DNA from: Flavobacteriales bacterium
GTDB lineage: Bacteria > Bacteroidota > Bacteroidia > Flavobacteriales > Flavobacteriaceae
Direction of reading: 5' to 3'
Length of the DNA: 11,493 nt
Assembly: GCA_027008965.1 (NCBI GenBank)
Contig: JALVDN010000160.1
Location: 1 to 11,493 of the forward strand
Positions 5,730-11,493 of the stretch are shown one piece after another (the stretch's first letter is position 1; the number at the start of each line of letters is the position of its first letter). Made by a program: the position numbers and the translations under genes. Under the pieces are notes generated by a model that saw only the letters and a list, made by a program, of their open reading frames with translations, made no database searches and was not told the origin of the DNA.

Positions 5730-6680
5730 ATGAAAAACAATAAAATTACTTCTTTATTCAACATCAAATATCCGATAGTTCAAGGCGGAATGGTATGGGT
5801 GAGCGGATGGAAATTGGCTGTTGCGGTAAGTGAAGCCGGCGGGTTGGGATTGATTGGTGCCGGTTCCATGTATCCCGATGTTCTGCGGGAACACATTCGC
5901 AAGGCCAAGCAAGCCACGGATAAACCCTTTGGAGTGAATATTCCTTTGCTTTATCCGGATGTGGACAAACATATGCAGATTGTGAAAGAAGAAGGCGTGG
6001 AAATTGTTTTTACTTCAGCCGGAAACCCTAAGATTTGGACGCCTTTTCTGAAAGATGCCGGTATTAAGGTCACGCATGTGGTGAGCAGTGTTAAATTTGC
6101 TTTGAAAGCCAAGGATGCCGGTGTGGACGCCATTGTAGCCGAAGGCTTTGAGGCCGGCGGTCATAACGGACGTGAAGAAACCACCACCATGGTTTTGATT
6201 CCGGCTGTCCGGAAAGCATTGGGAGAAGACTTCCCCCTTTTGGCTGCAGGCGGCATAGGAACCGGCAGGCAAATGTTGGCGGCGATGGCCTTGGGTGCCG
6301 ACGGGGTGCAGATGGGAAGCAGGTTTGTGGTGGCGGAAGAATCGTCGGCACATGAAAATTTCAAAAGGGCGGTGTTGCAAGTTTCGGAAGGAGATACGGT
6401 TTTGACCTTGAAAGAAATCACGCCCGTGAGGTTGATCAAAAATGCTTTCTATCAAGAAATTGAGAAAATCTATCGCACACATCCCGATGTGGAGCAATTG
6501 AAAAGAATTTTAGGGCGTGGACGTGCCAAAAAAGGAATTTTTGAAGGTGATTTGGAAGAAGGAGAATTGGAAATAGGTCAAGTGGCCATGCTTTTTGATG
6601 AAATTCTTCCGGCCAAGCAAATAGTGGAAAATATCATGCAAGAATATCAACAAGCTTTACAAAAAATTTGTGTCAGGTGA
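5730..6680 (+). CDS. Nitronate monooxygenase / FabK-like FMN-dependent oxidoreductase
   Basis: A 316-residue TIM-barrel flavoprotein of the 2-nitropropane dioxygenase (NMO) family, which also contains the enoyl-ACP reductase FabK. The N-terminal IKYPIVQGGMVWVSG (residues 12-26) is the conserved FMN-site opening. AEGFEAGGHNGRE (137-149) carries His145, at the position of the catalytic His in FabK and NMO. The FMN phosphate site is AAGGIGTGRQMLAAMALGADGVQMGSRF (172-199). Whether it oxidises nitronates or reduces enoyl-ACP cannot be decided from these motifs, since both activities share them. The start is one base after the subtilase stop, and the end overlaps the MazG-like gene by 4 nt, so all three are probably on one transcript. 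Confidence 0.87.
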   Translation: MKNNKITSLFNIKYPIVQGGMVWVSGWKLAVAVSEAGGLGLIGAGSMYPDVLREHIRKAKQATDKPFGVNIPLLYPDVDKHMQIVKEEGVEIVFTSAGNPKIWTPFLKDAGIKVTHVVSSVKFALKAKDAGVDAIVAEGFEAGGHNGREETTTMVLIPAVRKALGEDFPLLAAGGIGTGRQMLAAMALGADGVQMGSRFVVAEESSAHENFKRAVLQVSEGDTVLTLKEITPVRLIKNAFYQEIEKIYRTHPDVEQLKRILGRGRAKKGIFEGDLEEGELEIGQVAMLFDEILPAKQIVENIMQEYQQALQKICVR

Positions 6681-6970
6681 GTCTAAAAGAAATTCAAGAA
6701 AAAGTGCAGTTTTTTATTGAAAAAAATAACATGCAAATTCCGGTTGAGTTTCGGATGTTGGATTTGATTTCGGAAACCGGAGAATTATCCAAGGAAATAT
6801 TGTTGGCCACCGATTATGGCAAGGTTGCTCCTTCGTTCCGTCCTTCATTTCAAGATGAGATGGGGGATGTATTCTTTTCGCTTATCGCTCTGGCCAATCA
6901 AACCGGAATTGATTTGGAAGAGGCATTGAATCAAGCTTTGGAGAAATACTCCGAACGTTTAAAAAATTGA
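6677..6970 (+). CDS. MazG-like nucleotide pyrophosphohydrolase
   Basis: A small all-alpha protein of 97 residues from a GTG start. MazG-type enzymes hydrolyse (d)NTPs to the monophosphate and pyrophosphate, often to clear non-canonical nucleotides. The metal-binding pattern is visible as SETGELSKE (residues 32-40, with Glu33, Glu36 and Glu40) and DEMGD (60-64, with Glu61 and Asp64), the ExxE...ExxD signature. The length fits single-domain MazG-like proteins, not the double-domain MazG. The GTG at 6677 is preferred because it overlaps the upstream TGA as GTGA, the usual coupling geometry. A TTG at 6668 would add three residues. The true substrate is unknown. Confidence 0.82.
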   Translation: MSLKEIQEKVQFFIEKNNMQIPVEFRMLDLISETGELSKEILLATDYGKVAPSFRPSFQDEMGDVFFSLIALANQTGIDLEEALNQALEKYSERLKN

Positions 6971-6975
6971 ACCGC

Positions 6976-6989
6976 AGGTTCAGGAACCT
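6976..6989. terminator. Possible weak bidirectional terminator between convergent genes
   Basis: AGGTT (6976-6980) pairs with AACCT (6985-6989) around CAGG, exactly in the 20-base gap between the convergent MazG-like and thioesterase genes. On the minus strand a T6 run (complement of 6961-6966) follows after about nine bases, and on the + strand there is no real T-tract. The stem is short, so the call rests mainly on position. Confidence 0.3.
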
Positions 6990-6990
6990 C

Positions 6991-7401
6991 TTAATGATTG
7001 GTGAGAAATTTGGCAACAATATCCCTTTGAGGTCTAATGGGTTTGCCTTCCGAATTGGCAAAAACAAGTTCCACATAAGCTTCAGTGGCTAAGATTTTAT
7101 TTTCATTATAAATTTGATATTCCAGTCCTAATCTGGCGCCTCTCATTTTAGTGAGCTTAACACGGACTTGAATTTTTTCATCAAATGTTAAAGGATAAAT
7201 AAATTTAAGATTCATTTTATAAACCGGCAGAAGTATTCCGCTGGCTTCTAAGGCTTTGTAGGATATGCCCAGGGTTTTGAACCATTCTATCCGGGCTAAT
7301 TCCAAATAAACCGGATAAACACTGTGATGAATATAACCCATCTGATCTGTTTCAGCGTAACGCGTAGTAATTTCAATAGTAAAGCCCGGATTTGAATGCA
7401 T
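6991..7401 (-). CDS. Acyl-CoA thioesterase, YbgC/4-hydroxybenzoyl-CoA thioesterase-like hotdog protein
   Basis: A 136-residue hotdog-fold protein that would hydrolyse acyl-CoA or acyl-ACP thioesters. The signature RYAETDQMGYIHHSVYPVYL (residues 14-33) includes the catalytic-type Asp19 and the following MG(Y/V)IHH stretch, and leads into the long hotdog helix LELARIEW. The middle block with YPLTFDEKIQVRVKL (about 69-83) and the C-terminal LATEAYVELVFAN are also characteristic. Length is normal for the family. The acyl substrate is unknown. Unlike ybgC of proteobacteria it is not near tol-pal genes here. It diverges from dnaA across a 166-base spacer and converges on the MazG-like gene. Confidence 0.88.
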   Translation of the reverse strand: MHSNPGFTIEITTRYAETDQMGYIHHSVYPVYLELARIEWFKTLGISYKALEASGILLPVYKMNLKFIYPLTFDEKIQVRVKLTKMRGARLGLEYQIYNENKILATEAYVELVFANSEGKPIRPQRDIVAKFLTNH

Positions 7402-7467
7402 ATGAACGGTTTATTGAGCTCAAAATATAAGAAAATCTTTTTTAATTTCACAACAAAAAAAATTTTT

Positions 7468-7543
7468 TTATCAACAAATTTTTGTCAATTTTTGTAGGTG
7501 AAAAAAGAGCTCCGAAGAAGTTCTTTTTAAAGAATTATTAACA
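7468..7543. promoter_or_regulatory. AT-rich dnaA upstream region with two DnaA-box-like 9-mers
   Basis: TTATCAACA at 7468-7476 differs from the TTATCCACA DnaA box at one base. TTATTAACA at 7535-7543 differs at two. Between them lie AT-rich runs and a short direct repeat (AATTTTTGT twice, 7478-7497). The surroundings (7402-7567) are the intergenic spacer between the divergent thioesterase and dnaA genes. The boxes could serve autoregulation of dnaA or belong to an origin. Two degenerate boxes in AT-rich DNA are weak evidence, and no clear TAnnTTTG promoter was found. Confidence 0.4.
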
Positions 7544-7567
7544 AATATTTCTTAATTGTTATTGCCT

Positions 7568-8980
7568 ATGAGTGCCGAAAAAGTTTGGTCGGAATGTCTT
7601 GATTTTATTCGCTCCAATACAAGCGAAGAGATTTTTAAGACTTGGTTTAAACCCATTAAACCGATCAAACTCAACGGAAAGGAACTCACTATTGAAGTGC
7701 CTTCGCAGCTCTATTATGAATGGTTGGAAACACATTATTTGGATCTCTTACATTCGGCACTTTTAAAAACACTGGGAAAGAATGCCAAATTGCTCTATAC
7801 GGTCAGAATGAGCAATAAAACCCGGCATCGAAATTCAAAGCTCACTTATCCGAGTGCAGGCAAACCCAAAGTGGATATATACAATAACAAACCACTTCAA
7901 AACCGGGAGATAAAAAATCCCTTTGTGATACCCGGCGTGGAAAAAGTAAAAATCGATTCACAGCTCAATCCCAACTATACATTTGAAAACTTGGTGGAAG
8001 GTTCCAATAACAGATTGGCCAAAAATGCAGGCTTGTCCGTAGCATCACGTCCGGGTAATACGCCCTACAATCCGCTTTTTATATACGGAGGAGTGGGTTT
8101 GGGAAAAACTCATATAGCCAATGCCATTGGTATTGAGATTAAAAGACGGTTTCCGGATAAGAATGTGCTATATGTTTCCATGGAAAAATTCACCCAGCAA
8201 TATACTTCATCCGTTGCCAATCACACACGCGATGACTTTATACATTTTTATCAGATGGTGGATGTGCTCATTGTGGACGACGTTCAGTTTTTAGCCGGAA
8301 AAATCGGCGTTCAGAAAGTATTTTTCCAAATTTTCAATCATCTGCATTTGAATAAAAAACAATTGATTTTTACTTCGGATAAATCCCCTGCCGATATGCA
8401 AGATGTGGAGATGCGATTGCTTTCAAGGTTTAAATGGGGTTTATCCGCCATGCTCAAACAACCCGATTTTGAAACCCGGAAAAAAATAATTCTTTCCAAA
8501 TTATATAGTGACGGCGTGCAATTCCCCGAAGAGGTTATAGAATACATTGCCGCAAACGTGACCACTAATATTCGTGAGTTGGAAGGCGTTTTGACAAGTA
8601 TCATAGCGCAAGCGGCTTTTAACCACCGGGAAGTAAATTTGGAGTTAGCCGAAGAAGTGGTTTCCAATTTTGTCAGAAGTCAAAAACCCGTCTATACATG
8701 TGATTTGATTAAAAAAATGGTGGCGGATTATTTTAATTTGGAACTCAATCAATTGCAATCCAAGTCAAGAAAAAGAGAAATTGTTCAAGCACGACAAATT
8801 TCCATGTACTTGGCTAAAAAATTTACCAAAGCATCGTTGGAAGAAATAGGCAAAAAAATAGGAAACAGAGATCATGCCACCGTCATCTATTCCATGAAAG
8901 TTGTGAACGATTTGATGGATACCAATAAAAAATTCAAGCGGATGGTCAAAGAGCTCGAATCCCGATTGATTGATATTTGA
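7568..8980 (+). CDS. dnaA: Chromosomal replication initiator protein DnaA
   Basis: A 470-residue AAA+ ATPase that binds DnaA boxes, opens the replication origin and helps load the helicase. Domain I (residues 1-80) contains VWSECLDFIRSN and FKTWFKPIKPI, typical of the DnaB-interacting domain. A variable linker follows, to about 130. Domain III starts with LNPNYTFENLVEGSNNRLA and has Walker A GGVGLGKT (174-181) and Walker B VLIVDDVQF (233-241). Domain IV includes the DNA-binding signature GNRDHATVIYSMKVV near the end. The ATG at 7568 was chosen because it begins the usual MSAEKVW-type N-terminus. An upstream TTG at 7556 would add only MLLP. The next gene starts one base after the stop, forming a compact dnaA operon. 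Confidence 0.97.
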   Translation: MSAEKVWSECLDFIRSNTSEEIFKTWFKPIKPIKLNGKELTIEVPSQLYYEWLETHYLDLLHSALLKTLGKNAKLLYTVRMSNKTRHRNSKLTYPSAGKPKVDIYNNKPLQNREIKNPFVIPGVEKVKIDSQLNPNYTFENLVEGSNNRLAKNAGLSVASRPGNTPYNPLFIYGGVGLGKTHIANAIGIEIKRRFPDKNVLYVSMEKFTQQYTSSVANHTRDDFIHFYQMVDVLIVDDVQFLAGKIGVQKVFFQIFNHLHLNKKQLIFTSDKSPADMQDVEMRLLSRFKWGLSAMLKQPDFETRKKIILSKLYSDGVQFPEEVIEYIAANVTTNIRELEGVLTSIIAQAAFNHREVNLELAEEVVSNFVRSQKPVYTCDLIKKMVADYFNLELNQLQSKSRKREIVQARQISMYLAKKFTKASLEEIGKKIGNRDHATVIYSMKVVNDLMDTNKKFKRMVKELESRLIDI

Positions 8981-8981
8981 T

Positions 8982-9449
8982 ATGAAAAAAACCGGAATTT
9001 TATTTGTTTGTTTGGGCAATATTTGCCGATCTCCCATGGCCGAAGCGCTATTAAAGAAAAAAGTTGATAGCGATAAATATTATATTGATTCCGCAGGTTT
9101 GGATGATTATCATCTCGGAGAGCCTCCTTGTGATTTAACACTGGAAGTATGTAAAAAACATGATTGTTATCCCGAGCATAGAGCCAGATTGTTTTCACCG
9201 CATGATTTTGACAGGTTCGATTATATTTATGTAATGGACAAATATAATCTTCAAAGTGTATTGCAAAAGGCTCGAAATGAAGAAGATAAGCGTAAAGTAA
9301 AACTCATTTTGGATGAATTATATCCCGGAGAGCATTTGGATGTACCCGACCCTTATATGCAAAACGGAGATATGATTGAAAAAGTTTACCACCTTTTAGA
9401 CCAAGCCACGGATATTATTGCACAAAAATTGAATGATTTACACGCATGA
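8982..9449 (+). CDS. Low-molecular-weight protein tyrosine phosphatase
   Basis: A 155-residue cytoplasmic phosphatase of the LMW-PTP family, the usual length (about 150-160). The P-loop CLGNICRS at residues 10-17 gives the nucleophile Cys10 and Arg16 of the CX5R(S/T) signature. The general-acid loop is VPDPYMQNG, with the conserved DPY. FVCLGNICRSPMAEAL and IDSAGLDDYHLGEPP are characteristic blocks. Bacterial members dephosphorylate tyrosine kinases of exopolysaccharide systems or other proteins, and no such partner is visible here. The ATG at 8982 is one base after the dnaA stop and gives the standard N-terminus. The stop overlaps the next start by 4 nt, so it appears coupled to both neighbours. 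Confidence 0.93.
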   Translation: MKKTGILFVCLGNICRSPMAEALLKKKVDSDKYYIDSAGLDDYHLGEPPCDLTLEVCKKHDCYPEHRARLFSPHDFDRFDYIYVMDKYNLQSVLQKARNEEDKRKVKLILDELYPGEHLDVPDPYMQNGDMIEKVYHLLDQATDIIAQKLNDLHA

Positions 9450-10150
9450 GTGTATTATATTTAATTCCCAATTTTCTCTCCGAAACATCTCCCGATGAAG
9501 TTTTCCCGGCGTATAATTTGAAAATCATTTCTCAAATAAAACATTTTATTGTTGAAAATGAAAAAAATGCTCGGAGATTTCTCAAGAAAGTCTATCCCGA
9601 AATCAATCAACAAGAACTTATTATCAGGGTTATAAACAAACATGATAAACAACAAAAAACAGAGGATTTTTTACAGCCGGCATTGGAAGGAAAACCGATT
9701 GGCTTGATAAGTGATGCAGGACTTCCCGCCATTGCCGATCCGGGAGCACGTGTGGTTGAACAGGCACATCAATTGAACATTCAAGTGAAACCTCTGGTGG
9801 GGCCTTCGTCGGTGTTTTTGGCACTTATGGCCTCGGGTTTAAACGGACAACATTTTTCTTTTAATGGCTATTTGCCTGTCAAAGAACCGGGACTCTCAAA
9901 AGCCATCAAACAATATGAATATCTGTCTTCAAAACAACATTCCACTCAAATTTTCATAGAAACTCCTTATCGCACTGATAGGCTATTTAATACATTGATT
10001 AATCAACTAAAGCCAGGAACCAAACTTTGTATTGCCGTTGACTTGACTGGAGAAAAAGAAATAATTCGCACCATGCGTGTCAAAGATTGGAAAAAAACGA
10101 ATAAAAAGTTCGGAAAAGTTCCTGCTGTTTTCCTTTTTTTAGCCGAATAA
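9446..10150 (+). CDS. SAM-dependent methyltransferase, RsmI/tetrapyrrole methylase-like
   Basis: A 234-residue protein of the tetrapyrrole (corrin/porphyrin) methylase superfamily. It resembles RsmI, which 2'-O-methylates C1402 of 16S rRNA. The SAM-binding motif GLISDAGLPAIADPG is at residues 86-100, close to the RsmI ISDAGxPxxSDPG block. PLVGPSSVFLALMASGL (117-133) and a FIETPYRTDRL segment also match. The N-terminus reads LYLIPNFLSET where canonical RsmI has LYVVPTPIGN, and the protein is shorter than typical RsmI (about 270-290). It is probably the Bacteroidota RsmI-like paralogue, not RsmI proper, and its target is uncertain. The ATG overlaps the phosphatase stop (ATGA). It converges on the NifX-like gene with a gap of six bases and no visible terminator. 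Confidence 0.85.
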   Translation: MSVLYLIPNFLSETSPDEVFPAYNLKIISQIKHFIVENEKNARRFLKKVYPEINQQELIIRVINKHDKQQKTEDFLQPALEGKPIGLISDAGLPAIADPGARVVEQAHQLNIQVKPLVGPSSVFLALMASGLNGQHFSFNGYLPVKEPGLSKAIKQYEYLSSKQHSTQIFIETPYRTDRLFNTLINQLKPGTKLCIAVDLTGEKEIIRTMRVKDWKKTNKKFGKVPAVFLFLAE

Positions 10151-10156
10151 TTTCTT

Positions 10157-10612
10157 TTAGTCACTTATGTCGTTTGATGAATGACTGTGATTGTGTCCAT
10201 GTCCATGATGGTTAGGATGATCATGATCATGATGATGATGGTGATGATGGACGGCGGGATCAAGTGCTTGCAGTGTTCCGGCCAGGAGTTTTTCTACGGC
10301 TTCATCTACATATTTTTCGGCAATCATATACCCGCGTTTTCCAATGCTGAACAATTTTTGAACGGCTCCCGGTCCCATTCCGCCACTTAAAATGATTTCC
10401 ACCTTTTCCAACGGATGACCCGAGAAATCAATAGGGTAGGTGTGTAACACGGATTTCAGGGTTTGATGGTCGGATAATTCTATCCATGTCTTATCGGTTA
10501 TCTTATCTTCTTCAATGGTATAAACCCAAAAATATTTGGCTGTACCGAGGTGTTTGTTGATCATTTTGCCCGGTTTTCCGGTGGCAATGGCTACTTGAAT
10601 TGTTTTTTTCAT
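10157..10612 (-). CDS. NifX/NifB-like dinitrogenase cofactor-family protein with His-rich C-terminal tail
   Basis: A 151-residue protein. Residues 1 to about 112 look like the dinitrogenase iron-molybdenum cofactor biosynthesis domain (NifX/NifB C-terminal/YedF-neighbour type, Pfam Nitro_FeMo-Co). IQVAIATGKPGKMINKHLG has the family's early 'vAiat..g..v..HfG' pattern, and ILSGGMGPGAV (74-84) is the conserved glycine-rich motif. From residue 121 a tail follows with 15 His among 23 residues, including seven in a row (122-128), mixed with Asp and Asn. Such tails bind divalent metals such as Ni, Zn or Co. No nitrogenase genes are in the window, and many anaerobes carry such proteins without nitrogen fixation. 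A metal-handling or iron-sulfur role is an inference. It follows the HD-domain gene by 20 bases and is probably the last gene of that operon. Confidence 0.85.
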   Translation of the reverse strand: MKKTIQVAIATGKPGKMINKHLGTAKYFWVYTIEEDKITDKTWIELSDHQTLKSVLHTYPIDFSGHPLEKVEIILSGGMGPGAVQKLFSIGKRGYMIAEKYVDEAVEKLLAGTLQALDPAVHHHHHHHDHDHPNHHGHGHNHSHSSNDISD

Positions 10613-10632
10613 GTTTTAAGGTTTGAATATTT

Positions 10633-11277
10633 TTAGATTTCCCATTCACTTAAAAATTGTTCTACATACTTCTCCATAAAATGATGTCTTTTTTCGGCCA
10701 TTTCTTTTGCCGTTTTCGTGTGTAACAAATCTTTGATTTTAAAAAGTTTATCAAAAAAATGATGGAGTGTAGAACGTTCTTCGGATTTATTTTTGTACTC
10801 AGATATGGAAAGAGGTTTCAAAGGAATATCCGGATTATAGAGTAACCGGTTTTTATAGCCTCCGTAATGAAAAGCCCTTGCAATTCCAATGGCACCTATA
10901 GCATCCAAGCGATCGGCATCTCGAACGATTTGAAGTTCTAAAGACGGACTCTCTGGATTTTCACCTGTCTTTCTAAAAGAAATATGTTTGATAATCGATA
11001 CGATTTTTTCTATTTTTTTATTGCTCAAACCATGGTTTACCAAAAAATTCCTTGCCAATTCGGGGCCGATGGTTTCATCTCCTTGATAAAATTTGGCATC
11101 GGCAATGTCATGTAGCCAAGCGGCAAGTATGATGATTTCCGGATCGCCTCCTTCTTCAGTTTGTATTTTTTGGGCATTGGCCACCACACGCCTGATATGC
11201 CAAATATCATGACCTTTTTCGACTTGTTTAAGTTGTTCTGTTACAAAAATTTCAACCTCCTGAAAAAGATTATTCAT
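10633..11277 (-). CDS. HD-domain phosphohydrolase (YedJ-like)
   Basis: A 214-residue metal-dependent phosphohydrolase of the HD superfamily. The metal-ligand motifs are all visible: DIWHIRRV with His27, the WLHDIAD doublet His56-Asp57, and DADRLDAIGAIGIARAF with Asp122. The last block is typical of the YedJ-like subgroup. Substrate is unknown; related HD proteins act on nucleotides or other phosphate esters. The ATG at 11277 was preferred to an upstream one at 11379 because the additional 34 residues lie over the methylglyoxal synthase C-terminus in another frame and look unlike protein. With this start the gene overlaps the mgsA stop by 8 bases, which points to translational coupling. The NifX-like gene follows 20 bases downstream. 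Confidence 0.88.
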   Translation of the reverse strand: MNNLFQEVEIFVTEQLKQVEKGHDIWHIRRVVANAQKIQTEEGGDPEIIILAAWLHDIADAKFYQGDETIGPELARNFLVNHGLSNKKIEKIVSIIKHISFRKTGENPESPSLELQIVRDADRLDAIGAIGIARAFHYGGYKNRLLYNPDIPLKPLSISEYKNKSEERSTLHHFFDKLFKIKDLLHTKTAKEMAEKRHHFMEKYVEQFLSEWEI

Positions 11278-11493
11278 GGATGATGGATTTGAAAAGTAAC
11301 TCTGCTGTAGCAGGATTGGTGGCCAACGGAACATTGTGTACATCACATAATCGCATAAGCATGGAGATATCGGGTTCATGCGGGTGTTTATCCAGCGGAT
11401 CTCTAAAAAAAATCACCATTTGTGTTTTGCCTTCGGCAACCCGCGCGGCGATTTGGGCATCACCACCAAGAGGTCCTGAAAGGAATTTTTTTA
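11270..11493 (-). CDS. mgsA: Methylglyoxal synthase, C-terminal part (5' end outside window)
   Basis: About 74 residues remain, ending at a TAA at 11272-11270. The enzyme converts dihydroxyacetone phosphate to methylglyoxal and phosphate, a bypass used when sugar phosphates accumulate. The fragment begins KKFLSGPLGGDAQIAARVAEG, and its SGPLGGD block carries the catalytic Asp (Asp71 in E. coli). VIFFRDPLDKHPHEPD holds the Asp/His/Asp set equivalent to Asp91, His98 and Asp101, and PLATNPATAELL is the usual near-terminal motif. It ends soon after that, so it lacks the longer tail of the E. coli protein and resembles short forms. The stop overlaps the HD-domain gene start by 8 bases. The N-terminal phosphate-binding part is beyond the window edge. 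Confidence 0.92.
   Translation of the reverse strand, partial: KKFLSGPLGGDAQIAARVAEGKTQMVIFFRDPLDKHPHEPDISMLMRLCDVHNVPLATNPATAELLFKSIIHE

Noticed and set aside
10181..10252. Repeated GAT/CAT trinucleotides as a microsatellite or CRISPR-like array
   Set aside because: The run is the coding sequence of the His/Asp-rich tail of the NifX-like protein; there are no spacers or regular repeat units.
11278..11379. Longer start for the HD-domain gene, adding 34 residues
   Set aside because: The extension lies entirely over the mgsA coding sequence in another frame, while the ATG at 11277 gives the normal HD-family N-terminus and a short coupling overlap.

Overview
The window (about 11.5 kb, AT-rich) looks like chromosomal sequence from a member of the Bacteroidota, most likely a Flavobacteriales-like lineage. 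The evidence is a secreted subtilase with a type IX secretion (T9SS) C-terminal sorting domain, promoter boxes of the Bacteroidota form TAnnTTTG, few visible Shine-Dalgarno sequences, and a dnaA gene followed directly by a low-molecular-weight phosphatase and an RsmI-like methylase. No database search was possible, so family calls rest on recognised motifs and lengths.

Layout. (1) 1-1561, + strand: the end of pyrF, then pyrB and pyrI, a pyrimidine biosynthesis cluster encoding OMP decarboxylase and both chains of aspartate carbamoyltransferase. (2) 1667-2520, +: a clear promoter, a MarC-family membrane protein and a small DUF2892-type membrane protein. (3) 2528-2690, +: tRNA-Gln(TTG) with its own promoter and terminator. 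(4) 2700-4080: an accessory island. A REP-associated tyrosine transposase (RAYT) on the minus strand lies between two GC-rich blocks packed with inverted repeats. The RAYT gene carries a perfect 32-bp palindrome that is translated in frame. (5) 4142-6970, +: three tightly packed genes for a T9SS subtilase, a nitronate monooxygenase/FabK-like flavoprotein and a MazG-like pyrophosphohydrolase. (6) 6991-7401, -: a hotdog-fold thioesterase, divergent from dnaA across an AT-rich spacer with DnaA-box-like 9-mers. (7) 7568-10150, +: dnaA, a low-molecular-weight protein tyrosine phosphatase and an RsmI-like SAM methylase, almost without gaps. (8) 10157-11493, -: methylglyoxal synthase (5' end missing), an HD-domain phosphohydrolase and a NifX/NifB-like protein with a strongly His-rich tail.

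Most of the window is ordinary housekeeping sequence organised as short, translationally coupled operons. I saw no defence system, CRISPR array or phage genes. The most unusual part is the RAYT island: the in-frame palindrome and the flanking hairpin arrays, one of which (about 3800-4080) is structured enough to be worth testing as a non-coding RNA or a mobile REP/BIME-like repeat.
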